From Arthrobacter sp. Marseille-P9274 (GTDB lineage: Bacteria > Actinomycetota > Actinomycetes > Actinomycetales > Micrococcaceae), in assembly GCF_946892675.1 (NCBI RefSeq), contig NZ_CAMPOV010000001.1, positions 2,640,033-2,704,032 of the forward strand: a stretch of 64,000 nt of DNA, written 5' to 3'. The notes under the pieces were generated by a model that saw only the letters and a list, made by a program, of their open reading frames with translations, did no database searches and was not told the origin of the DNA. The position numbers and the translations under genes were made by a program. Below, in pieces: positions 10,074 to 18,387 of the stretch. Numbering within the stretch: position 1 is the first letter of the stretch; each line of letters opens with the position of its first letter.

Positions 10074-10604
10074 ATGAAACTTACAGTGGGCGAAAACCTT
10101 GTCTACCCGCCGCACGGCGCCGTCACGGTCACGGGTCTGACCAACCGGACTTTCAAAGAGACCGAGACCTCCTATGTTCAGTTCCGCGTCCACCACGATG
10201 GCCTGACCATCGAGGTGCCCGCAGCTAAGGCCAAGGACCTCGGCGTCCGCCCTGCCATCGGCAAGAAGGGCGTGCAGAAAATCGTGAGCATCCTGCGCCA
10301 GCCGGCCTCGATGGAAAAGGAAATCTGGTCGCGCCGTTTCAAGGCGAACCAGGAGAAGATCACCACCGGCGATGTCTATAAGGTGTCCGAAGTCGTCCGC
10401 GACCTCACCCGGCGGCTGCAGGCAGGACTGGCACCGGCCGGCGAAAAGCGGCAGCTGGACCAGGCCCGCCGCATCCTGGTGTCCGAGCTGGCCCTGTCCG
10501 AGCAGACGGACGCCGACGGCGCCGGCGCCATCATCGACGACATCCTGCTCCCCGAGGACGTACAGCAGGAAGGTACGACGGCGAAGCGCGCCAAGGCGAG
10601 CTGA
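10074..10604 (+). CDS. CarD family RNA polymerase-binding regulator
   Basis: A 176-residue CarD/CdnL-like protein. Residues 1-60 form the CarD_TRCF RNA-polymerase interaction domain (VGENLVYPPHGAVTV), and the helical DNA-binding part contains WSRRFKANQEK, the usual tryptophan-containing motif that supports open-complex formation. A GAGAGGA ribosome site lies four bases upstream. Tandem palindromes directly before it imply repression by the divergent TetR, which is unusual because housekeeping carD is normally constitutive. This may therefore be a second, conditional copy; the rest of the genome is needed to say. Confidence 0.88.
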   Translation: MKLTVGENLVYPPHGAVTVTGLTNRTFKETETSYVQFRVHHDGLTIEVPAAKAKDLGVRPAIGKKGVQKIVSILRQPASMEKEIWSRRFKANQEKITTGDVYKVSEVVRDLTRRLQAGLAPAGEKRQLDQARRILVSELALSEQTDADGAGAIIDDILLPEDVQQEGTTAKRAKAS

Positions 10605-10629
10605 GCGCCTCAGCGGGGCCCGCCGGGGC

Positions 10630-11697
10630 TCAGTCCGCGGTGATGATCCCCAGCTCGCGCAGCTGGGCGGTGATGCCGGCCCCGTCCGGCGCGTAGATCC
10701 ACGGAATGCCGGGCGTGGCATTGCCGGGCTTTGCCTGCGAGCGGCCGCCGGCGAGCACGGCCTCACTGACCGAAAGCTGGCGGATGGCGATGGCCGCCAC
10801 ATGGTCCGGGTAGCGCTGGGCGAAGCCGGCGTAGATCGCTTCGTCGTGCTGGCCGTCGTCCCCGATCAGCAGCCACTTCACCTGCGGGAACTCCTGGGCC
10901 AGGCGCATCAGCTGCGTGGTCTTGTGTTCCATGCCGCTGCGGAACCACCGGTCCTTGGTGGGCCCCCAGTCCGTCAGCAGCAGCGCACCGTCCGGGTACA
11001 TGTTGCGCGTGAGGAAGCGCGTGAGCGTCTGCGCCACGTTCCAGGCGCCGGTCGATAGATAGAGCACCGGGCTGCCAGGGTGCTGGCGGGTGACGCGTTC
11101 GAGCATCACGGCCATCCCCGGAGTCGCGTTGCGCGCGTGCTCATCCAGCACGAAGGTGTTCCAGGCGGCGAGCATCGGACGCGGGAGCGCGGTGACCATC
11201 ACGGTGTCGTCGACGTCAGACACCACACCGAACGTCTTGGCGGACGGGACGATGTACACCGGCGCCTCCACCGGCGTCGAGCCTTCGCAGCTGAGGCGGA
11301 CGGTGTTCCACCCCTCGGGCAGGTCCGCCGGGACGTGCGCGTCGATGACGCCGCCCCGGTCCGCGGTAACCTCGTGCTGCTGGCCGTCGACCTGGATGCT
11401 GACCTTGGCGCTGGCCACAGGCGGGCTGATGAAATTGCGCCACCCGCGGATGCCGTCCGCGATGAGCCTGGAAGAGACCCGGCCGTTCTCGAATGCGTCC
11501 GGCTTGGCCATCACGACCCGCCCCAGCACGCGGACCCAGCCCGCCGACCCGTAGCCAGTGAACGGCAGAACGGTCGCCAGGTCCCCGCGCTCCCGCGCAC
11601 GGCTTTCACGCCAGATCTGCCACCGGTCCTCGATCCGCATGCCGATGTGCGCGGCCTTGTCCTGGATCTCGGTCTTGTGTTCCGTCCGCGATGACAT
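10630..11697 (-). CDS. App1-type phosphatase domain protein (DUF2183)
   Basis: A 355-residue protein with the App1 phosphatase catalytic domain of the HAD type. SDVDDTV near residue 175 supplies the DxDxT nucleophile motif, followed by YLSTGAWN and the acidic motif LIGDDGQHD near 285. Relatives include yeast phosphatidate phosphatase App1, but bacterial substrates are unproven. An N-terminal beta-rich region precedes the catalytic part. The start at 11697 (MSSRTEHKTE) is preferred to an upstream in-frame ATG at 11745. It converges with the CarD gene, with only 25 bp between them. Confidence 0.85.
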   Translation of the reverse strand: MSSRTEHKTEIQDKAAHIGMRIEDRWQIWRESRARERGDLATVLPFTGYGSAGWVRVLGRVVMAKPDAFENGRVSSRLIADGIRGWRNFISPPVASAKVSIQVDGQQHEVTADRGGVIDAHVPADLPEGWNTVRLSCEGSTPVEAPVYIVPSAKTFGVVSDVDDTVMVTALPRPMLAAWNTFVLDEHARNATPGMAVMLERVTRQHPGSPVLYLSTGAWNVAQTLTRFLTRNMYPDGALLLTDWGPTKDRWFRSGMEHKTTQLMRLAQEFPQVKWLLIGDDGQHDEAIYAGFAQRYPDHVAAIAIRQLSVSEAVLAGGRSQAKPGNATPGIPWIYAPDGAGITAQLRELGIITAD

Positions 11698-11809
11698 ACC
11701 GACAGTTTGCCACGCTGGAGCGGCCGCGGCGTAAACCGGACCCATTCCGCGCAGCCGCGGATGCGCCCGGATGGTGGGCCCGGACGATGCGCCGGCGGCC
11801 GGAGCGGCC

Positions 11810-12475
11810 CTACTGCCGGATATTGATGCAGGCCAGCCGGTCGCCGGCAGTCCCCGCCTTGCCCGCCTCGGTCATCGTCGGCATAGCGTGGATGACCACG
11901 GACTGGCCCTCGCCCTCGCGCAGCGTCCAACCGACCTTGCTTTCGGCCTCGCCCTCGCCCTTGCTGTCAGTGGTGAAGTCGAGCCAGACCTCGTTCTGCG
12001 GATTGGCATACTTCGGATCGGTCGATGGCTTTTGCGGATCAGCCTTGTCCTGGTAATGCGGGCCGGCGTCGTCCGGGCTCTCGCCGCAGGCGGCGACGTG
12101 CACGTGCGAACCGAAGGCCGTGTCCGCCTCCAGCCCCTCGACCTTCAGCTTGACCTTGGTGCCACCGTCTTCGTTTTCGGCTTCCACCTCGACCTCAGCC
12201 CCGACGGGCACGCGCTGGGGGTCGTAGGTGATGGCGGTGGCGCCCGCGGAGTAGGACTCGAACTTGGCCGACACCTCGCTTTCGGCGCCGGCCGGCGTGC
12301 TCGGCGAGCCGCTCGCAGCCGGCCCACCGGGCGTGGCGCCCGGGGTGGTTGGCACCGCCGTCTGCGGGGAGGGGTTATCGGGCAGTTCCTGGTCAGGTTC
12401 GGCAGGTCCGCAGGCTGTCAGGACCATTGCCAGCGCCGCGGCGCCGAGCAGCGGGAATCCGTACTTGTTCTCCAT
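11810..12475 (-). CDS. SodC-like superoxide dismutase lipoprotein, probably copper-only
   Basis: A 221-residue exported lipoprotein with lipobox LTAC (Cys22) and a Pro/Thr/Ser/Gly-rich spacer, then a Cu/Zn-SOD fold. HVH in GSHVHVAAC, the His of AGPHYQ and the His of VVIHAM correspond to the four copper ligands; the disulfide cysteines and the terminal DRLACINI are also kept. The zinc-loop histidines and HxxD-type motif are absent, as in the zinc-less SodC of Mycobacterium tuberculosis. The start at 12475 is the second of two ATGs, better spaced from AGGAG. It should protect the cell surface against superoxide, if active. Confidence 0.85.
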   Translation of the reverse strand: MENKYGFPLLGAAALAMVLTACGPAEPDQELPDNPSPQTAVPTTPGATPGGPAASGSPSTPAGAESEVSAKFESYSAGATAITYDPQRVPVGAEVEVEAENEDGGTKVKLKVEGLEADTAFGSHVHVAACGESPDDAGPHYQDKADPQKPSTDPKYANPQNEVWLDFTTDSKGEGEAESKVGWTLREGEGQSVVIHAMPTMTEAGKAGTAGDRLACINIRQ

Positions 12476-12677
12476 CATCGGCTCCTGAATCGGTGATTGG
12501 CTTACGATTCGCAGCCTACCCACCTGGCCGCGGACCCGACAGGGCACACTGGCGATCGATCCGACGGAAACCGGCGTCCGCCGCCGTTGCTGGCGCATGC
12601 CGCCACAGGGCCCGCACTACCGGCAACGGGAGTGCACGTGCCCGGCAACCCCGTTCAGTGGCCCGGCCACATGAAAA

Positions 12678-12699
12678 TGCCCCGCGCCTGTGCGGGGCA
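12678..12699 (-). terminator. Rho-independent terminator of the small acidic gene
   Basis: TGCCCCGC (12678-12685) pairs with GCGGGGCA (12692-12699); on the minus strand the hairpin is followed by TTTTC. Confidence 0.8.
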
Positions 12700-12728
12700 C
12701 TTCCTCTTCCAGCCTCCTGCGTGGAAGG

Positions 12729-12881
12729 TCAGTCCGTTTCCGGGACCGCCTCCTTGCTGGGCCCGTCCTCGTGCCCGAGCGGCTCGTCCAATTCCACATC
12801 CTCATGGGCTGAAGTTCCCGTGGTGCCGGGATCCGGGACCGGCTGGTCCGCACTCTGTTGCATCTGGTCCTGCGTTCGCAT
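12729..12881 (-). CDS. Small acidic hypothetical protein
   Basis: A 50-residue acidic, proline- and glutamate-rich, probably disordered protein (starts MRTQDQMQQ). AGGAGG lies seven bases before the ATG at 12881 and a clean terminator follows 30 bp downstream, so it looks like a genuine single-gene unit. No family recognised. It resembles in composition the two disordered proteins at 23744 and 24684 but lacks their shared C-terminal motif. Confidence 0.6.
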   Translation of the reverse strand: MRTQDQMQQSADQPVPDPGTTGTSAHEDVELDEPLGHEDGPSKEAVPETD

Positions 12882-13049
12882 TGTCCGCCTCCTGCAGGCT
12901 GGCGCCTCTGACTTCCCCCGGCCGGCCGGCCTGCCCAACTGCCGGTACTTCCACATTAACAGTGTGGCGTTCCATTGGTAAGGACTAAAGGAAAACCGCC
13001 CCGCCGCACTCAGCGGCAGGGCGGTTTTCGATAGTCTGGCGCGGCCCGG

Positions 13050-13760
13050 TCAGGCGGCGGCGACGGCCTGTTCGCTGCGGACGGCCGCGAAGCCCTTGGC
13101 CCACGGAACCAGCTGGTCCACCATGGGCGCCAGCGTTCCGGCGTTCTGTTCCGTCGGCTTGAAGTCGGCGAAGTTCTCGAAGTCGGTGAACAGGCTGAAC
13201 ATGACCTGGTTCCGGACCACGGCAACCTGCAGTTCGGCCAGGATGTTGCGCAGGTGCTCCGCGGAGCGGACGCCGCCCATGGAACCGTAGGAGACGATGC
13301 CGGCGGCCTTGTTGTTGAACTCGACGTTCAGGAAGGACAGGGCGTTGGTCAGGGCCGGGCCCACCGTGTGGTTGTACTCGTTGGCGACGAAGATGAAGCC
13401 GTCGAAGGCGGCGATCTTCCCGGACCAGGCCTTGGTGTGCTCGTTCTGGTAGCTCTGGTAGGCGGCGGGCGCCGGCTCGTCCAGCAGCGGCAGGTTGAAG
13501 TCGTTGATGTCGACAAGCTCGAACACGGCGTCGCTGCGCTCGGCCAGTTCGGCCATCACCCAGTCGGCCACGGAGTTGTTGACGCGCCCGGGCCGGGTGC
13601 TGCCGGTAACGACGGCGATGCGCGGCAGGGACTGTTCGGCCACCTGCTCGGCGGGTGCGGCGACGGGAGCAGCAGCGTGTTTGCCGGTAGGAGCCTCAGC
13701 GGGAGTTGGCGTGCTCTCGGTGCGCGCCTTGGACGAAAAGAGCTTCTTGAACCAGGACAT
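13050..13760 (-). CDS. NADPH-dependent FMN reductase with N-terminal extension
   Basis: A 236-residue flavodoxin-fold reductase. After a basic/amphipathic start (MSWFKKLFSSK) and an Ala/Pro-rich linker, the FMN reductase domain begins near residue 45 with TGSTRPGR, the phosphate-binding loop, and includes ANEYNHTV and YGSMGG. The FWKK-like N-terminus plus linker is unusual and may tether the enzyme to the membrane. AAGG lies before the ATG at 13760. The promoter holds two TTGA-N4-TCAA boxes shared with doxX, suggesting a common quinone- or redox-responsive regulator. Confidence 0.87.
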   Translation of the reverse strand: MSWFKKLFSSKARTESTPTPAEAPTGKHAAAPVAAPAEQVAEQSLPRIAVVTGSTRPGRVNNSVADWVMAELAERSDAVFELVDINDFNLPLLDEPAPAAYQSYQNEHTKAWSGKIAAFDGFIFVANEYNHTVGPALTNALSFLNVEFNNKAAGIVSYGSMGGVRSAEHLRNILAELQVAVVRNQVMFSLFTDFENFADFKPTEQNAGTLAPMVDQLVPWAKGFAAVRSEQAVAAA

Positions 13761-13779
13761 CTCTACCTTCACAAGTTGG

Positions 13780-13822
13780 TTGACGTTTCAATCACTGTCG
13801 CAGAACCTGATTGACACGTCAA
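13780..13822 (-). promoter_or_regulatory. Paired TTGA-N4-TCAA operator boxes of the FMN reductase gene
   Basis: On the minus strand TTGACGTGTCAA (13822-13811) and TTGAAACGTCAA (13791-13780) lie 31 bp apart. The first overlaps a TTGACG -35 hexamer and the second sits 19 bp before the start codon. The arrangement and sequence match those at doxX. Confidence 0.6.
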
Positions 13823-13840
13823 CAACACCGCGCGCCCTTG

Positions 13841-14323
13841 CTAGGCGGAGGATTCATATTCTGCTACCGTCCGCAAACGTTCAAGGCTCGCTCTGATCCC
13901 TTCGTGCATGGTCCGGCGGCGGTTCTTGTCCGTGCCCATGCCACTGACCAGGACCCAGCCGATGCGGGTAATCGGACGGACCACGAGGTAGGACTCCGTG
14001 ACGCGGGTGCCGTCGGCTTCCGGCTCGAACCGGTACCGCCATTGCACCGTGCCGCAGAGTCGCTCCGTCCGGGCGAAGGTGAACTCCCTGCCGGGCTCGG
14101 CCGCTGTGACGATGGGAGTGTTGTGCCAGGAGAACTTTCCGATGGTGTTCGTCGCCCGGAACCTCGCTCCGGCCGCCGGCCCCTGTGCGCCCTTCACCCA
14201 CTTGGCTGCACTGACCTCCGGGCTGTATTCGGGCGTCCTGGTGACGTCCGCAACCAGTTTGTAGACGGCTTCCGGCGCGGCGTTGATATGGATGCTCAGT
14301 TCGTCCTGATCCAACGTCTGCAT
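13841..14323 (-). CDS. SRPBCC family protein (START/polyketide-cyclase-like)
   Basis: A 160-residue protein of the SRPBCC helix-grip fold. The N-terminal IHINAAPEAVYKLVADVTRTPEY is the standard signature, followed by strands around GARFRATNTIGKFSWHN and a long C-terminal helix that would close over a hydrophobic pocket. The ligand is unknown. The FMN reductase promoter boxes begin only 19 bp after its stop codon, so the two genes are transcribed separately though co-directional. Confidence 0.85.
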   Translation of the reverse strand: MQTLDQDELSIHINAAPEAVYKLVADVTRTPEYSPEVSAAKWVKGAQGPAAGARFRATNTIGKFSWHNTPIVTAAEPGREFTFARTERLCGTVQWRYRFEPEADGTRVTESYLVVRPITRIGWVLVSGMGTDKNRRRTMHEGIRASLERLRTVAEYESSA

Positions 14324-14417
14324 GCCGCCAACCCCTTACTCGCCGCGCCGCCCGTCCCGGATTTCAGCATCGGCCTGCCGGCCCGTCGCGTCAAGGCCCG
14401 AATCGGCGGGTGCGCGT

Positions 14418-14936
14418 TCAGCCCGCCGGGCGCGCCGCGCCGGGCCTGACGTAGTCGAAGAGCACCGCGGTGCTGGTGCCGGCGACTTCCGGCCGGACGC
14501 TGAGATTGTTGGCGACCAGCTCCCGCAGCGCATCCGAGTCCGGAACGGCGACATGGATGAGGAAGTCCCGGTCTCCGGTCACAAAGAAGATGCCCTCCAC
14601 GGCCGGCAGTTCGGCCAGGTACTCCTCGAAGCGCGTCAGATTGGCGCGCGCGTGGGCCTGCAGCCGTATCGAAATCAGCGCCTGCAGTCCGCGGCCGACG
14701 GCGGCGGGGTCCACGTCGGCGTGGAAGCCGCGGATGACGCCGCGCTCCTGCAGCGACCTTATCCTCGCATGGCAGGTCGAGGCGGCGATGCCCGCCGCTG
14801 CCGCGATGGCATTGTTCGGCAGGCGCGCATCATCCTGCAGCAGGCGCAGGATCAACCGGTCCGTGCCATCCAATTCAGCGCCCCGAAGGTTCTTCGGCCC
14901 AGCGGGGGTGCTGCGCCGGGTTCCCGCAGTATTCAT
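14418..14936 (-). CDS. Lrp/AsnC family transcriptional regulator
   Basis: A 172-residue Lrp/AsnC regulator. An N-terminal helix-turn-helix (DGTDRLILRLLQDDARLPNN, AAAGIAASTCHARIRSL) is followed by the C-terminal RAM effector domain (IFFVTGDRDFLIHVAVPD). The start at 14936 (MNTAGTRRS) follows GGTCAGG. It is divergent from the D-amino-acid dehydrogenase gene with 109 bp between them, a standard arrangement for a local amino-acid-responsive regulator. The AT-rich centre of that gap probably holds its binding sites. Confidence 0.92.
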   Translation of the reverse strand: MNTAGTRRSTPAGPKNLRGAELDGTDRLILRLLQDDARLPNNAIAAAAGIAASTCHARIRSLQERGVIRGFHADVDPAAVGRGLQALISIRLQAHARANLTRFEEYLAELPAVEGIFFVTGDRDFLIHVAVPDSDALRELVANNLSVRPEVAGTSTAVLFDYVRPGAARPAG

Positions 14937-15045
14937 GCCTGACCGCCCTTCTCGACGAATGATCTTCAATCTTAGTGCAACGTCTCCTCCAAATATTCAC
15001 AATGAAGCTAGAGTACGTGTCGTAGATCACGACCAAGGAGAGTGT

Positions 15046-16293
15046 ATGTATTCGCGTTCCCGCAAGCCGCAGACCGCCGTCGTTGTTGGGGCCGGAATGG
15101 TGGGCCTGTCCACCGCGTGGCACCTGCAGGAACACGGGATCGAGGTGACGGTCGTCGACCGGTCCGGCGTCGCCGCCGGCGCCTCCTGGGGCAATGCCGG
15201 ATGGCTGACGCCCGGTATGGCCATGCCGCTGGCCGACCCGACCCTGTGGTCCTACGCCCCCAAGGCACTGCTGGACGCGACCGCCCCGCTGCATATCCCG
15301 GCACGGCTGGACGTCAGGCTGTGGATGTTCCTGGCGCGGTTCGGGCTGCATGCCACGTCCAGGGCGTGGAAGCGCACGATGGATGCGCTGACGCCCATCG
15401 ACCGGATCGCGCTCGATGCCTTCGACGAGTTGACCTCGAACGGAGTGGACTCCTGGACCCGCAGCGGGCCGTTCATCGTCGGCTTCGAGAACGAGCAGGA
15501 GAGCAAGCCGTTCATCCACGAGATCCAGCAGGTGGAGCGGGCCGGGCAAAGCGTGCCGCTGCGGCCGCTCGAGAACCCGCGGCTGAAGGTGCCGCAGCTT
15601 TCCGCCGGGGTCAGCACCGTCCTCGAGATGGACGGCCAGCGCTTCATCGAACCCGGGCCGTTCGTCGAGGCCCTTGCGGACGCCGTGCGGGCACGCGGCG
15701 CGTCCATCATCTCCGGCGCCGACGTGCGCGGGCTGCGGCACGGCCCGGGCGGGATCGCGGTGGACAGTTACGGGCACGATCCGCTGTCCGCCGACGTCGT
15801 GGTCCTGGCCACCGGCGCGTGGCTGCCGAAGCTGGCCAAGCCGCTCGGGGTGCGGACGCAGATCCAGGCCGGCCGCGGGTACTCGTTCAGCGTCGCGACC
15901 GAGGAGCCGGCCGAGTTCCCGATCTACTTCCCGGCCCGCCGCGTCGCGTGCACCCCGTACCAGGGGCGGCTGCGGATCGCCGGCACCATGGAGTTCCGCG
16001 GACCGGACGAGCCGCTGCAGACGGGCAGGATCGAGGCCATCCTCGCCGCCGTGCGGCCGCTCTTCACCGGCCTGGACCTGGAGCAGCTCGAGGACCTCTG
16101 GGTTGGCCCGCGCCCGGTGACTCCGGACGGGCTGCCGGTCATCGGCGCCACCCGCTCCCCCGGCGTCTTCGTTGCCGGCGGCCACGGCATGTGGGGCATC
16201 GTCCTCGGCCCGGCCACGGGCAAACTGCTCGCGGGCCAGATCGTCAACGGCACCGTGCCCGAGGAGCTCAAGCCCTTCGATCCGCTGCGTTAG
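15046..16293 (+). CDS. FAD-dependent D-amino-acid dehydrogenase-like oxidoreductase
   Basis: A 415-residue DAO-superfamily flavoprotein of the DadA type, oxidising D-amino acids or related amines to keto acids at the membrane/respiratory chain. VVVGAGMVGLSTAWHL at about 11-26 is the FAD-binding Rossmann motif, and the C-terminal GGHGMWGIVLGPATG is the family FAD-contact segment. AAGGAG lies five bases before the ATG at 15046. The divergent Lrp-family gene is the likely regulator. The substrate is inferred from family and context only. Confidence 0.88.
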   Translation: MYSRSRKPQTAVVVGAGMVGLSTAWHLQEHGIEVTVVDRSGVAAGASWGNAGWLTPGMAMPLADPTLWSYAPKALLDATAPLHIPARLDVRLWMFLARFGLHATSRAWKRTMDALTPIDRIALDAFDELTSNGVDSWTRSGPFIVGFENEQESKPFIHEIQQVERAGQSVPLRPLENPRLKVPQLSAGVSTVLEMDGQRFIEPGPFVEALADAVRARGASIISGADVRGLRHGPGGIAVDSYGHDPLSADVVVLATGAWLPKLAKPLGVRTQIQAGRGYSFSVATEEPAEFPIYFPARRVACTPYQGRLRIAGTMEFRGPDEPLQTGRIEAILAAVRPLFTGLDLEQLEDLWVGPRPVTPDGLPVIGATRSPGVFVAGGHGMWGIVLGPATGKLLAGQIVNGTVPEELKPFDPLR

Positions 16294-16396
16294 CGGTCCG
16301 CGCCGAGAGGTTCCGGCCACCCGCAAGGCGGCTCCGGGGCGATGACAGCCGCCAGCGGCAGGTCTAGCATGGACTTCACGCAGGAAGGTGGCGGTC

Positions 16397-16600
16397 ATGG
16401 AAGCGCTGACGATACCCGATCTGGAGCCACGGATCATGGAGGGGCTCCGCATCCTGGCCGAGTCCCACGGGCGAACGCTGGAAGCTGAGGCGCGGGCCAT
16501 TCTGTGCCGCGCCGCACGGGGACTGACGGAAGCCGACGAGTTCCTGGCCTCGATGGTCGGCGAGCCCGGGCCTGATAAGCCCAAGCACTCAGCGACCTAG
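16397..16600 (+). CDS. FitA-like ribbon-helix-helix antitoxin-type protein, no toxin alongside
   Basis: A 67-residue protein with the FitA/Arc pattern: LTIPDLEPRIMEGLRILAE, then HGRTLEAEARAIL. Such proteins bind operator DNA and neutralise a PIN-domain partner, normally encoded immediately downstream. None is: the next 160 bp hold no gene on this strand. The start ATG at 16397 is set by AGGAAGG eight bases upstream; a GTG at 16388 is possible. It is an orphan antitoxin remnant or a stand-alone DNA-binding protein. Confidence 0.65.
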   Translation: MEALTIPDLEPRIMEGLRILAESHGRTLEAEARAILCRAARGLTEADEFLASMVGEPGPDKPKHSAT

Positions 16601-16762
16601 AGCCGCAAGCGCTGGCCGGACCGTCCGGTGAGGACGCGTTCCGTGAGGGCGGGCATGGCGTCGTCTCCATTGCGCCGCTCATGGCGGCGCCCGCCCATGA
16701 CGATGAGGCGCACGGCGGACGTTGACGCCGATGCCCCGCCATCCGCCGTCGTCGTTAAAGCA

Positions 16763-16797
16763 CACTGCCTGCGCACCGCTAGGGTGCGCAGGCAGTG
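16763..16797 (-). terminator. Strong hairpin terminator after the Nramp gene
   Basis: CACTGCCTGCGCACC (16763-16777) and GGTGCGCAGGCAGTG (16783-16797) form a perfect 15-bp stem with a five-base loop, followed on the minus strand by TGCTTTAA. Confidence 0.88.
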
Positions 16798-16837
16798 CCG
16801 CCGGCCAGCCTCAACGGACCCGCTTTGGCGAGAACTG

Positions 16838-18145
16838 TCAGCCGCCGAAGACCGGAGCAATCGCCTTCACCAGCTGCTGGATGCCGAGGACGCCGAACAG
16901 CAGGGCACACACGCCCAGGGCGATGTTGGTGTGCAGCCGGTTGGCCCATTCCTTGGGAACGCGCTTGCCGTTGAGGAGGCCCAGCAGGGTCAGCGCCAGG
17001 AACGGCATGAACAGCGAACCGAGCACGCCGTATGCCAGGATCAGCGCGATCGGCTTGCCCAGGGCAAACAGGATCATGGGCGGGAACGTCAGCCAGAGCA
17101 CGTAGAACTTGAAGTACTTGCCGCCGACGCGGGTGTCCGGGTGGCCCGATTCCTTCTTGCGCATGTGGCCCCAGAAGTCGGCGAACATGAGGGACACGCC
17201 GTTCCAGACGCCGATGATGGAGGAGAACGAGGCGGCCCAGAATCCGACCAGGAAGCTGGTGCCGATGACCTCGCCGTAGCGGGCGTTGAGGACCTCGGCC
17301 AGGTCCAGCAGGCCTTCGTCGCCGCCGCTGATCGAGACACCCGCGGAACGGACCACCTCGGCGCCGACAACCAGCATGGCCAGGACGAAGATGCCGGTCA
17401 TGATGTAGGCGACCGAGTTGTCGATCCGCATGACGCGCATCCACTTGGGGGTGTACCAGCCCTTTTCACGCAGCCAGTAGCCGTAGGCGGCGAGCGTGAT
17501 GGTGCCGCCGACGCCGCCGGCGAGGGCCAAGGTGGACAGCAGGCCGCCCTCTTCCGGAATGGACGGGACCAGGCCCTTCAGCATTTCGGGGATGTTGGGC
17601 ATGGCGATGACCGCCAGTCCGACGACGGTGACGAACATGATGCCCACCAGCACGGCGGTGATCTTCTCGAACGTCGCGTATTTGCCGAACCAGACCATGA
17701 CGAAGCCGGCCAGGCCCATCAGGATGGCCCAGGCCCACAACGGCAGCACCGGGAACAGCGCGGCGAGCGGCAGGGCCGCCGAGGACATGGCCGTACCGCC
17801 GTAGACGAAACCCCAAATGAGGATGTACGGGCCGAAGTACCAGGTGGTCCAGCGGCCCAGCGAGCGCCAGCCCTCGAAGATCGTTTTGCCCGTGGCGAGG
17901 GTGTAGCGGCCGGCGCCCTCGACCAGGACGATCTTCAGGATGACGCCGACAATCACGGCCCAGAACAGCTGGTAGCCGAACTGGGAGCCGGCCACGAGCG
18001 TGGCCACCATGTCCGCAGCACCGACGCCGGTGGCCGCGACCACGAGGCCCGGGCCGATAATTTTCCATTTCGCGGGTGCGCCGCCGTCGTTGTCGACACG
18101 GTCGGCGTGGTTCACCGTCCCCGCGGGGATGTTTTCAGAGGACAT
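16838..18145 (-). CDS. Nramp-family transporter with non-canonical metal site
   Basis: A 435-residue membrane protein of the Nramp/MntH superfamily with about 11 transmembrane helices. The N-terminal GPGLVVAATGVGAADMV aligns with TM1, but where classical Nramps have the metal-binding DPGN it reads GVGAAD (40-45), and the TM6 MPH motif is not visible (GGTITLAAYGYW instead). It therefore probably does not carry Mn/Fe in the classical way and belongs to a divergent subgroup of unknown substrate. The ATG at 18145 follows AAGGAA. It is divergent from the siderophore operon. Confidence 0.85.
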   Translation of the reverse strand: MSSENIPAGTVNHADRVDNDGGAPAKWKIIGPGLVVAATGVGAADMVATLVAGSQFGYQLFWAVIVGVILKIVLVEGAGRYTLATGKTIFEGWRSLGRWTTWYFGPYILIWGFVYGGTAMSSAALPLAALFPVLPLWAWAILMGLAGFVMVWFGKYATFEKITAVLVGIMFVTVVGLAVIAMPNIPEMLKGLVPSIPEEGGLLSTLALAGGVGGTITLAAYGYWLREKGWYTPKWMRVMRIDNSVAYIMTGIFVLAMLVVGAEVVRSAGVSISGGDEGLLDLAEVLNARYGEVIGTSFLVGFWAASFSSIIGVWNGVSLMFADFWGHMRKKESGHPDTRVGGKYFKFYVLWLTFPPMILFALGKPIALILAYGVLGSLFMPFLALTLLGLLNGKRVPKEWANRLHTNIALGVCALLFGVLGIQQLVKAIAPVFGG

Positions 18146-18387
18146 TTGTGGGGAATTCCTTACCTATCAGAGTGCGCGAGCCGCTGGCCGCCGTGTCCCG
18201 GCCGTCACAGGGCCCCGTGTATTCTCCCACAGGATCCGACCGGTCAGTCGGTAATTCCCCTCGGACGCGAAACGGCGGCGTAATCTACCACCACCGGATC
18301 TTCAGGTGAAGGGCCAAACAGGGGCAAATCCGGATGCGAAGCCGGATTTCAAAATTACGACACAAAAGTTTGCTGTTAAGGATCACC

